Shown here: positions 15,578-23,647 of the stretch, one piece after another
Layout: every line of letters begins with the position of its first letter
Position numbering within the stretch: the stretch's first letter is position 1
From: Sphingopyxis sp. TUF1
Lineage (GTDB): Bacteria > Pseudomonadota > Alphaproteobacteria > Sphingomonadales > Sphingomonadaceae
Direction: 5' to 3'
Assembly: GCF_036687315.1 (NCBI RefSeq)
Contig: NZ_CP144683.1
Location: 1,798,001-1,862,000 of the forward strand
DNA: 64,000 nt
The notes under the pieces: generated by a model
Told to the model about the DNA's origin: nothing
The model's input: the letters and a program-made list of their open reading frames with translations, nothing else
Databases searched by the model: none
Program-made: the position numbers and the translations under genes

Positions 15578-17491
15578 TCAAAAACTCAGAATCACATTGG
15601 CGAGGATCGACACATAGGCGTCGTTCTTCTGCTTGTTGTCGAACAGATCCTTGAAGCCGTCGCCGGGCAGCAGCACCGCGGCGCTGAGCCGCCCGACGAT
15701 ATTCTGCGTCGCCTTCGGCCGCCAGATCGCCGCGACCGACAGGTCGAAACCGATGTCCTTGGGGATCGAGCCTTCCATGCGCAACGCCTGGAGCGAGGAG
15801 GTGTTTTCGAACCACAGATGGTTGGCGTTGACGCTGACACGCGTCTGCGGCGACAGGTCGAAATCGGCGCCTGCGCCGATGAAGATGGTGCCGGGGTTGT
15901 TGAAGTTCGACTGCCCCTCTTCCTTTGACGAGCGCAGCGAGTTCAGGATGCCGTTACGGCCGTTGATCGAAATGACGCGCCCGCCGCCCGCGAAGGGGAT
16001 CGTCTGGCGAATCCAGTAGCTCGTGTCGGCGCCGCCGAAGATCGGGTTTTCAAAGATCGCATCGAAGCCGCCCTCGGTCTTGTTATACGGGTCGCCGTCG
16101 CCGGTGGCATAAAGCCCCGACAGGCGAAAGCGCATCCAGTCGTAATCGTAACTGAGTTCGACCGCGCCGAAACCGGCGCGGATTTCGGCGGGCTGGCTGG
16201 TGAAAAAGCTGTTCCGGTCCTCGCCCAGCGCGGCGTAAAAGCTGGCGGTGACATTGATCCGCCCGATCCGCCCGTCGGCGCTGTAGCCGAGGTACACCAC
16301 ATCATATTCGCGCCCGCGCAGGTCGCCGATCAGCGCCGGGCGCACCGGAAAGCCGTTGTGGTCAATCTGCACGTCGTTCTTTTCGCGGTTCATATTATAG
16401 GTCACGCTGACCTGGCTGGTCAGCCCGACGACCGGGAAATCCTGGCGATAGAGGTTGGCGGTGAGGATGAAATCGTCGCGTGGCGTTTGGGTGATGTCGT
16501 TGAGGCCCGAATTGGTATCCTTTTCGAGCCGCCAGAAGGCCGCGAAATTATACTGGAAGCGGTTGTTGTCGCGATTGCCGAAGAAGCGCAGCCCAAGCTG
16601 ACTGTCGTTGAACAGGAAGCCGCGAAAATCGCTCTGGAACGGCTGGATGCCGAGGCGCACCGAATAGAAATCATAGCGGTCGGACGTGTTGCCGAGATGC
16701 TTGTCGACGAACAGTTCCTGCACGCCGAGGAAGCTGTCGTACCGATGGCTCGGCCGCGACGGGCGCACGTCGAGCACGCGCCGTTCGGGGACGTCGACAT
16801 AATTAGCCTGATAAGCGAGCGTCAGGCGATATTCGATGTCGGGCGGCTTGAACGCGGTCGAGCCCTTGATCAGCGCGACGCCGCCGATGAAGGTCTGTGC
16901 AAAGACGAAGCTGCGGTCCTTGCCGAACACATCAAGGCTGCCCGGCCGCTCGGTCGTCTGGACGCCGACGGGGATGGGAAAGGTGCGCGGTTCGAACACC
17001 GTGTCGGACACCGCATTGGCGACGAAGAACCAGTCGTCGCCCTTGATCGGCAGCCATTTGACCTTGTCGGGATCGATCGCGCGGTCGCCCTTCAGCGTGT
17101 TCTGGTGATAGGGGTCGAACCAGCGTTCCTTGACCACGCCCAATGTCTCGATGAGCCGCCAGCGGTCGGGGACGGGAAGCTGGTCCTCGATCCCCGGAAA
17201 GGCCTGCGGCGGCGGCGGGCGCAATGCGCCGACATTGTCCTGGGTCAGCGCGTCGGGCAGGTCGGGGCGATAGCCGGGGCGGCGGCGGCCCTCGATCATG
17301 TCGGTGACGAGGTCGTCCGGCACCATTTCCTGCCAGTCGACCGGCGGCGGGGGCGGGGTGAGGTCTTCGGGCGGTTGCTCGGCGGGTGCGGCATCGACCG
17401 GCGCGGGCGGTGGCAGCGGCGCATCGGCCCCCGGCGCCCCCTGCGCCGCGAGCGTCGCGATGATCGGCCAAAGGCTGCCCCCCGTCATCAT
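15578..17491 (-). CDS. Outer-membrane beta-barrel of a porin-cytochrome locus
   Basis: A 637-residue protein with a short hydrophobic start (SLWPIIATLAAQ), a Pro-rich segment (about residues 25-50) and then a long run of alternating amphipathic strands (RLTLAYQANYVDVPE, FQYNFAAFWRLEKD, VSVTYNMNREKND, FRLSGLYATGDGD). It ends ...NVILSF, the C-terminal Phe typical of BAM-assembled barrels. Size is close to the MtrB/OmbB barrels of electron conduits (about 650-700 residues), but I cannot see the N-terminal CXXC of Shewanella MtrB. It sits between the GlcG-type lipoprotein (3-bp gap) and the decaheme gene (1-bp gap), which is the reason for the functional call. A substrate porin is the alternative. 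Confidence 0.75.
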   Translation of the reverse strand: MMTGGSLWPIIATLAAQGAPGADAPLPPPAPVDAAPAEQPPEDLTPPPPPVDWQEMVPDDLVTDMIEGRRRPGYRPDLPDALTQDNVGALRPPPPQAFPGIEDQLPVPDRWRLIETLGVVKERWFDPYHQNTLKGDRAIDPDKVKWLPIKGDDWFFVANAVSDTVFEPRTFPIPVGVQTTERPGSLDVFGKDRSFVFAQTFIGGVALIKGSTAFKPPDIEYRLTLAYQANYVDVPERRVLDVRPSRPSHRYDSFLGVQELFVDKHLGNTSDRYDFYSVRLGIQPFQSDFRGFLFNDSQLGLRFFGNRDNNRFQYNFAAFWRLEKDTNSGLNDITQTPRDDFILTANLYRQDFPVVGLTSQVSVTYNMNREKNDVQIDHNGFPVRPALIGDLRGREYDVVYLGYSADGRIGRINVTASFYAALGEDRNSFFTSQPAEIRAGFGAVELSYDYDWMRFRLSGLYATGDGDPYNKTEGGFDAIFENPIFGGADTSYWIRQTIPFAGGGRVISINGRNGILNSLRSSKEEGQSNFNNPGTIFIGAGADFDLSPQTRVSVNANHLWFENTSSLQALRMEGSIPKDIGFDLSVAAIWRPKATQNIVGRLSAAVLLPGDGFKDLFDNKQKNDAYVSILANVILSF

Positions 17492-17494
17492 CGC

Positions 17495-19471
17495 CTATAG
17501 CCCGTCGCAGACATTTTGCTGCGCCGTGTCGAGGAAGGGCGCGAAGGGGCAACTGATATAGCGGAGGCGCACGGTGCGATTGTCGGCGAGCGTTACGACG
17601 ACATTATCGGCGCGGATCGATTTTGGCGCATTGCCGATGCCGCCGATGCGCGCGCCGGCGTTGTGCGTGCCCAAAAAGCTGATCATATCGTCCTGGTCGA
17701 TGCCGTCGCCCGAGACGCCGATCGCGCCGATGAGCGTCGAACCGCGATAGATGGGGACCGATCCGGGGAAGATCTGGATACCGTTCTGGAGCCGGTTCTG
17801 GCCCGGCGCGGCGTCGGGCAGGGTCGTGCAGCGCTGCGGCGTGTCGGTCGGGCTGGCGCCCGACACGAAGCCCAGATGCGCGCCGAGGTTCCCGATAATC
17901 AGCGCCGATTGCAGCCCGGTCGAGAAGGGGTTGAACTGCGCGATCGGGCGCGACAGCGGGCCCTGCGGGCGTCCCACCTCGCCATCGGGGAAATAGGGGC
18001 GCGACAAATTGCCGCCCGAGCGGTCGGCGAAGGCGATGGTGCCGGTGAGCGCGGCGGGATCGTTCAGGAAACTGCGCACCGCGGGCACGAACTGGCGGAC
18101 ATCGGCGCTGGCATTGGCGGTCAATTCGGCGGCGGCTTGCGGACCCGAGAAAAAGGCCGCGGTGCGCGCCTTCTGCAAGCTGACGTCGGTGCCGAAGATC
18201 GGCGCGTCGGGCGAGCGGACGATGCCGAGCACCGCGCCGTGCGTATCGACGAGACTGATTGTCACCTGCGCGCGGCTGTCGAGCGGGCGCCGGATCTGCG
18301 CGCGCGCGCGGCTCATCACGGTAAAGGCTTCCTCGAGCACCGCGCGCGCCTCGGCCGCGGTCAGCGGCGCGGCGACGCTGGCGCCGTCGGTGGCGGCGCG
18401 GATCGGGTAGCGGTTCGTGCCGCTGCCGTCGGTCAGGATGAAGGCGTCGCGGTTCGAAAATTCGGCCGGGGTCGAGGCGCGGATGCCCGACGCTTCGCTG
18501 CCATAAGCGACCCCTGCGGTGATCGCGGCATTGGCATAGCCGATGACCGCGACCAGGTTGCCCGCGCTGCCGTTGAGGCTCGCGAAGCTGGCGCCGCCGC
18601 TGGTCATCACCCCGGCGAAGGTCGCGTCCGAAAAGCGCAGCGTGGTGCCGTCGACCGCGATCCGGTCGGCGGTGATCGTCGCCGGTGCCTCGAACCCGCG
18701 CGTTCCGGCCAGTGCGATAAACTCCTCGTCATCGTCGTCGATGTCGAGGATATTGGGATCGCTGCCATAGACGCCGTCGCCCATCACGCCGATGCCGCCG
18801 ACGAGCACGCCATTCTTGTAGAGTGGCAGTCCGCCGGGATCGGCGGCGAGGCCGAGCGGCGAGCGTTTGGGGCCGATCAGCGCCGCGGAACCCGCAGCGC
18901 CAAAGCGCGCCGACAGGTCGCTGCATGGAAGCTGGCTGAACTGCACGCCGAACAGCGGCCCGCTTTCGAGTCCGACGGTCGTGGGCGCGGGCGGGAAATG
19001 TTCCTGAACGATCTGGCTCGCGGTGCGCGTCGAAAAGGCATTGCCGCCGCTCGAGAGATAGGCGCCGGTCACCGCCTTCGCGATCGCGCCGCCTTCGGCC
19101 GGAAAGGTGACATTCTGCGCGTCGATATTGTCGCCATTGGGCGCCGCCGAGGTCGTCGCCGTCGCCGCCGCGCCATTCATGCGAAAGACGCCCAGCACAT
19201 TGCCGACGCGGTCGGTCACCGCGATCACCGAGGGCAGGCCGCGTGCCTGCGCTTCCGATATCGCATTGGCGAGGATTGTCTGCACGTCGCCCACGCCGAG
19301 CGATTCGGCGGCGGGCGGGGTGTAGAGGCCGCCGGTCGGCGTGGGGGTCGGGGTCGGTGTCGGCGATGGCGTGGGCGTGCCGCCGCCACCCCCGCCGCCG
19401 CACGATGTCAGCAGCAACGCACTCATCGCGGCAAGCGCGCCCGAACGGAAAAGATGGCTGCTGCTTCGCAT
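17495..19471 (-). CDS. Lipoprotein with two GlcG/HbpS-like (DUF336) domains
   Basis: A 658-residue lipoprotein. The signal peptide ends in the lipobox LLTSC (Cys24), followed by poly-Gly and a PT-repeat linker, a spacer often seen in surface-exposed lipoproteins. Two GlcG/HbpS-type modules follow: GLPSVIAVTDRVGNVLGVFR in the first half, and RAQVTISLVDTHGAVLGIVR with PIYRGSTLIGAIGVSGDG in the second. HbpS of Streptomyces binds and degrades heme and senses redox stress; GlcG itself has no clear function. AGGTAAG upstream of ATG 19471 overlaps the cytochrome stop codon, so start and operon are clear. A heme-handling or redox-partner role at the outer membrane is inferred from neighbours. Confidence 0.75.
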   Translation of the reverse strand: MRSSSHLFRSGALAAMSALLLTSCGGGGGGGTPTPSPTPTPTPTPTGGLYTPPAAESLGVGDVQTILANAISEAQARGLPSVIAVTDRVGNVLGVFRMNGAAATATTSAAPNGDNIDAQNVTFPAEGGAIAKAVTGAYLSSGGNAFSTRTASQIVQEHFPPAPTTVGLESGPLFGVQFSQLPCSDLSARFGAAGSAALIGPKRSPLGLAADPGGLPLYKNGVLVGGIGVMGDGVYGSDPNILDIDDDDEEFIALAGTRGFEAPATITADRIAVDGTTLRFSDATFAGVMTSGGASFASLNGSAGNLVAVIGYANAAITAGVAYGSEASGIRASTPAEFSNRDAFILTDGSGTNRYPIRAATDGASVAAPLTAAEARAVLEEAFTVMSRARAQIRRPLDSRAQVTISLVDTHGAVLGIVRSPDAPIFGTDVSLQKARTAAFFSGPQAAAELTANASADVRQFVPAVRSFLNDPAALTGTIAFADRSGGNLSRPYFPDGEVGRPQGPLSRPIAQFNPFSTGLQSALIIGNLGAHLGFVSGASPTDTPQRCTTLPDAAPGQNRLQNGIQIFPGSVPIYRGSTLIGAIGVSGDGIDQDDMISFLGTHNAGARIGGIGNAPKSIRADNVVVTLADNRTVRLRYISCPFAPFLDTAQQNVCDGL

Positions 19472-19475
19472 GATC

Positions 19476-20960
19476 TTACCTGAGCGCCCCGATCGCGCGC
19501 ACCGCGCTGCCGAACGAGGTCTGGAATTCGGCGGGCTTATAGCCATTGGGATCCTTCACCGCGGCATAGGCACGGTCGATGTCGCCGCGGATCCCCGCCG
19601 CCGCGCCGACGGTGATCCGCCCCGACGAGACCATCGCGCCCAGCAGTGTATCGACCCCCATCACCGCCTGCTGCGACCCCGAATAGTCGGTGTAGCGTTC
19701 GCTGATCGCCTTCGCCGCGATGGCATCGACCATTTGAAAGGCGTCGGCGCCCGAGAAAGTGCGCGACGCGAACGCGCTTTTCAGCGCCGCGACCGTCTGC
19801 GAAAGCTGTGCCGCCGCGGCGACGGCACTCGGCCGGTCGGTGGCCATTGCCTTGTGGAAGGCTGCGGTACGCGCCGCGAGCTGGTCGGCGAGCGCGGGCG
19901 ATGCCATGCGCGCCGCGGCGGCGAGCATGATCAGATTTTCGTCATTATAGGGCGGCATCCCTTCGGGGAGGTTGCGACCCGGATTGTCGAGCCCGGTGCG
20001 CACGGGCTTCGCCTGATCGAAGATGCGGCGATGACAGCTGTGGCAGTCGAGGAAATAAAATTCGGGGAACATACCCTCAGTCCCGCGGCGCGTCTGGAAG
20101 AGGGCAAGACTGCGTTCGATCGCGGTCGCCTGTCCCACCGCCCACATCTGGACATGGTCGGTGCGCCGGTTCGCCGCGCCGAACTTGCGCCAGCCATAAT
20201 CGGCGTCCTCCTGATGGTGCGCCTGCAGCGAGGAGAAGAGGTCGAGCTCGAACGATATGCGCGGATGCCCCGCCGCCATGATGCGGTGGGTGACGAACTG
20301 ACCGTCGGTCGCCGATCCGAAATGGCAATCGACGCACAAGCCCGCGCGCACTACCGGATCCTCAAGCTTCTTGAGGCCCGCCGACAGGTTGGCGAGATGT
20401 TTCTCGCGCATTTCGCGATCAGGATCGGCGTTGGTGCCGACCCCGGCATAATGGTTCGCCAGCCAGCCGCCCGCGGGGCCATGGCACGATTCGCAGCCGA
20501 CGCCGTCTTCGAGCGGAACCGTGCCGCGCACCGCGCCCTTCGCCGCGACGGCGCCCGCGGTGGCATGGCAGCCGAGGCACGTCTGCGCGGTCGCCGGATC
20601 GCCGATGCCCAGATTGCGCGCGATGAACCGGCTGCGACTATTGTTCAAAACCGCCCAGGCGCGGCTGTGCGCGCCGCCGGGGGTTGAGGGCTCCTGCCAT
20701 TTCATCAGCTCATCCTGGCGGACGACGGTGCCGTCGCCCTCCATCCGGCCGTGGCAGGTCGATCCGGCGCACGAGGCGACGCCGGTGTAGCGCGCGGCGC
20801 TTTCGCCCTGCGATTGTGCAGGAGGGGCATAGACGAAGGCGGCGATCGCCAGCGCGCACATCGTCGCAGCAAGGACGGCAAACGCCGCGCGCGTAGGAAG
20901 ATGGGCGGCAAACGCCGCCCAAGGCCGATGGCTCCGCTCCTTCCCAGCGTGCGCCGTCAT
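19476..20960 (-). CDS. Pentaheme c554-like cytochrome
   Basis: A 494-residue protein with an N-terminal hydrophobic segment (AAFAVLAATMCALAIAAFVY) that is a signal peptide or membrane anchor. Canonical heme motifs are CLGCH (128), CESCH (156), CVDCH (209) and CHSCH (306). The first site is CAGSTCH (64-70), a CX4CH motif used by some multiheme cytochromes. VPLEDGVGCESCHGPAGGW is typical of the cytochrome c554 family. The last 150 residues are helical and heme-free. I start at ATG 20960, with AAGGGG seven bases upstream, rather than a TTG 21 bp earlier. As first gene of the tight four-gene run it is the likely periplasmic partner linking the inner-membrane pool to the barrel/decaheme pair. Confidence 0.82.
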   Translation of the reverse strand: MTAHAGKERSHRPWAAFAAHLPTRAAFAVLAATMCALAIAAFVYAPPAQSQGESAARYTGVASCAGSTCHGRMEGDGTVVRQDELMKWQEPSTPGGAHSRAWAVLNNSRSRFIARNLGIGDPATAQTCLGCHATAGAVAAKGAVRGTVPLEDGVGCESCHGPAGGWLANHYAGVGTNADPDREMREKHLANLSAGLKKLEDPVVRAGLCVDCHFGSATDGQFVTHRIMAAGHPRISFELDLFSSLQAHHQEDADYGWRKFGAANRRTDHVQMWAVGQATAIERSLALFQTRRGTEGMFPEFYFLDCHSCHRRIFDQAKPVRTGLDNPGRNLPEGMPPYNDENLIMLAAAARMASPALADQLAARTAAFHKAMATDRPSAVAAAAQLSQTVAALKSAFASRTFSGADAFQMVDAIAAKAISERYTDYSGSQQAVMGVDTLLGAMVSSGRITVGAAAGIRGDIDRAYAAVKDPNGYKPAEFQTSFGSAVRAIGALR

Positions 20961-21008
20961 CGCATTACCCCTTTTCCCCAACCCGGCGCTTTTACGCCCT
21001 GGATCGAA

Positions 21009-22364
21009 TTACACCACCCCGAAAGCCAGCATCGCGTCGGCAACCTTCTTGAATCCGGCGATATTGGCGCCCTTCACATAATCGATATAGCCGTCGCCCT
21101 GGTCGCCATAGGTCAGGCAGCGCGTGTGGATGCCGTCCATGATGTCCTTCAGCATCTGTTGCAGCTCGCTCTCGCTCCAGGCGCGGCGTCCGCTGTTCTG
21201 GCTCATTTCCAGCCCCGACACCGCGACGCCGCCGGCGTTGGCGGCCTTGCCCGGCGCGAACATGATCTTTGCATCCTTAAAGACGTGCACACCGTCGAGG
21301 TTCGTCGGCATGTTGGCGCCCTCGCTGACCGCGATGCAGCCGTTGGCGACCAGCGTCTTTGCATCCTCGCCGAGCAATTCGTTCTGCGTCGCGCACGGCA
21401 GCGCGACGTCGCACGGCACACCCCACGGCGTTTTGCCGGCCGTGAAGCTCGCGCTTTTATACTGGTCGCAATATTCCTCGATCCGCCCGCGGCGGTGCGT
21501 CTTGTGCGCCTTCACCCAGTCGATCTTTTCCTGCGTGATGCCGTCGGGGTCGTGGATGAAGCCGCCCGAATCGGACAGCGTGAGCACCTTGCCGCCCAGC
21601 TGGACGATCTTTTCGGCGGCGTGCGTCGCGACATTGCCCGAACCGGAAATGACCGCCGTCTTGCCGCCCAGATCCTGTCCCTTTGCGGCGAGCATATTGG
21701 CAAGGAAATAGACCGCGCCATAGCCGGTCGCCTCGGTGCGGATCAGCGAGCCGCCCCATTCGAGCCCCTTGCCGGTCAGCACCCCGGTAAATTCGTTGGT
21801 GATGCGCTTGTACTGCCCGAACATGAAGCCGATCTCGCGCCCGCCGACTCCGATGTCACCCGCCGGGACGTCGATGTCAGCGCCGATGTGGCGGTAAAGC
21901 TCGGTCATGAAGCTCTGGCAAAAGCGCATGATCTCGCGCACGCTCTTGCCCTTGGGATTGAAGTTCGATCCGCCCTTGCCGCCGCCCATCGGCAGGCCGG
22001 TCAGTGCGTTCTTGAACGTCTGTTCGAACGCCAGGAATTTGAGCACGCTCTCGGTGACGCTGGGGTGAAAGCGGATGCCGCCCTTGTAAGGGCCGATCGC
22101 ATTGTTGTTCTGGACACGCCAGCCGCGCTGGACGCGGATATTGCCATTGTCATCCTCCCAGCAGACGCGGAAGGATACGACCCGGTCGGGTTCTGCGATG
22201 CGGCGCAGAATCTGCTGCGCGTGATATTCTTCCTTGTCGGCGATGAAATCGAAAATGTCCTCGGACACTTCCTGCACTGCCTGGACGAACTCGGGTTGCC
22301 CCGGGTTGCGTCGTTTCACGCCTTCCATGAACGTCGCAAAATCGACGTGATCCGAAACTGCCAT
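21009..22364 (-). CDS. gdhA: NADP-type glutamate dehydrogenase
   Basis: A 451-residue enzyme of the hexameric GDH family, converting 2-oxoglutarate and ammonium to glutamate with NADPH. Visible signatures are GPYKGGIRFHPSV, LTGLPMGGGKGGSNFNPKGK with the catalytic-site Lys, and the nucleotide-binding VISGSGNVATHAAEKI. Length matches the roughly 450-residue assimilatory type. It stops 48 bp upstream of the pentaheme cytochrome on the same strand with no obvious terminator between, so read-through into the cytochrome operon is possible although no metabolic link is obvious. Confidence 0.95.
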   Translation of the reverse strand: MAVSDHVDFATFMEGVKRRNPGQPEFVQAVQEVSEDIFDFIADKEEYHAQQILRRIAEPDRVVSFRVCWEDDNGNIRVQRGWRVQNNNAIGPYKGGIRFHPSVTESVLKFLAFEQTFKNALTGLPMGGGKGGSNFNPKGKSVREIMRFCQSFMTELYRHIGADIDVPAGDIGVGGREIGFMFGQYKRITNEFTGVLTGKGLEWGGSLIRTEATGYGAVYFLANMLAAKGQDLGGKTAVISGSGNVATHAAEKIVQLGGKVLTLSDSGGFIHDPDGITQEKIDWVKAHKTHRRGRIEEYCDQYKSASFTAGKTPWGVPCDVALPCATQNELLGEDAKTLVANGCIAVSEGANMPTNLDGVHVFKDAKIMFAPGKAANAGGVAVSGLEMSQNSGRRAWSESELQQMLKDIMDGIHTRCLTYGDQGDGYIDYVKGANIAGFKKVADAMLAFGVV

Positions 22365-22522
22365 GCACCCCTCCCCTGTATGACTGGGAAAGCCGGTGCG
22401 ACCCCTGACGACTTAATCGTTGACCGACCTTGTATGCCAAAGGCTACACCATCGCCAAACAAAGGCAATATGACGCCGCGCACAGGCCGTGTTTTTTCAT
22501 GCGCTGCGCGAGAGGGGTAAAA

Positions 22523-23473
22523 ATGAGCGAGAGCAAGGACATGGGCACCAGCGCCGCGGGCACGATGACGGGCGCTAACCGCGCGATATTGATTGCCGCA
22601 TTCGTGCTGCTTGCGGCCGCGATCGGCTACGCAATCTGGCGGGATTCGGCGCCTGAGGCCGCCGATCCGGTCGTCACGGGCGCTGCCGCGCCGGGTGACC
22701 AGCTCGCCGAACTGGAAGCGCGCGTGCAGCGCGAGCCGGGCAGTGCCGACGCCTGGACCGCGCTCGGCGCCGCCAAATTCGACCTTGGCGATTTTGTCGG
22801 CGCGACCGCGGCTTATGAAAAGGCCGTGGCGATTTCGCCCGAGTCGGCGGGCCTCTGGGCGGCGCTCGGCGAAGCGCGCGTGATGGCAAGCGAGCGCGAT
22901 CCGATGCCTGCTGCGGCGTCCGAGGCCTTTGACAAGGCGATCGCGCTCGACACCAAAGACCCGCGCGCGCGCTATTTCCTTGCGGTGAAAAAGGACATCG
23001 GCGGCGATCACAAGGGCGCGATCGAGGATTGGTTCGCGCTGCTCGCCGACACGCCGCAGGGTGCGCCGTGGGAAGCCGACCTGCGCCGCACGATCGAACA
23101 GGTCGGCGCGATCCACAAGATCGACGTCGCATCGCGGCTGGCGGCAACGCAGGCGCGGCCGTTGACCGCCGACGAAATGCCCGTTGCGGCGCGCGCGATT
23201 CCGGGGCCGAGCCGCGCCGATATGGAAGCCGCGTCGCAGCTTCCCAAGGGGCAGCAGGACGCGATGATTCAAAGCATGGTCGATGGGCTCGAAGCCAAGC
23301 TTCAGGCCAATCCCGCCGATGTCGATCGTTGGATCATGCTGATGCGCAGCCGCATGACGCTGGGCGAAACGTCAAAAGCCGCACAGGCGCTGAAGGACGG
23401 CATTGCTGCCAACCCCGCCGCCGCGGGCCGCCTGAAGGCGCAGGCGCAGCTGCTCGGTGTGCCGGGCGCATAG
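22523..23473 (+). CDS. CcmI/CycH-like tetratricopeptide protein
   Basis: A 316-residue protein with one N-terminal transmembrane helix (AILIAAFVLLAAAIGYAIW) followed by TPR units (ADAWTALGAAKFDLGDFVGA and GLWAALGEARVMAS) and a C-terminal segment (DVDRWIMLMRSRMTLGET). Layout and C-terminus resemble the periplasmic part of CcmI/CycH, which presents apocytochrome c to the heme lyase. No other ccm genes are nearby. A multiheme operon lies 1.5 kb away, which makes such a role attractive but unproven. I start at ATG 22523 because GAGGGG precedes it; an earlier in-frame start adds 31 residues with no membrane logic. Confidence 0.7.
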   Translation: MSESKDMGTSAAGTMTGANRAILIAAFVLLAAAIGYAIWRDSAPEAADPVVTGAAAPGDQLAELEARVQREPGSADAWTALGAAKFDLGDFVGATAAYEKAVAISPESAGLWAALGEARVMASERDPMPAAASEAFDKAIALDTKDPRARYFLAVKKDIGGDHKGAIEDWFALLADTPQGAPWEADLRRTIEQVGAIHKIDVASRLAATQARPLTADEMPVAARAIPGPSRADMEAASQLPKGQQDAMIQSMVDGLEAKLQANPADVDRWIMLMRSRMTLGETSKAAQALKDGIAANPAAAGRLKAQAQLLGVPGA

Positions 23474-23545
23474 GCGGGCTTGGCGTCAAGCCGTCAAAGG
23501 CGTAGGACAGGCCCGCTGCGGGGGGCAACCATAACAAAGGGTCGC

Positions 23546-23562
23546 CGCGGCATAATGCCGCG
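23546..23562. terminator. GC-rich hairpin between convergent genes
   Basis: CGCGGCA (23546-23552) and TGCCGCG (23556-23562) form a perfect 7-bp stem with a TAA loop, about 75 bp after the TPR gene and 85 bp after the convergent putA stop. There is no T-run on either strand, so it is at best a weak or factor-assisted terminator. Confidence 0.3.
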
Positions 23563-23647
23563 AGACGCTTTCGGACGTATTGCCCGGGACAGCCGTCCAT
23601 TCTGTATCGGGCCTCGTGGTTCACCCGCGTCACTGCGCGTGTGCACC

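Noticed and set aside
12994-15654. An 886-codon plus-strand frame opposite the decaheme cytochrome
   Set aside because: It is the antisense of a gene with ten CXXCH motifs and a signal peptide. High GC leaves this frame open by chance.
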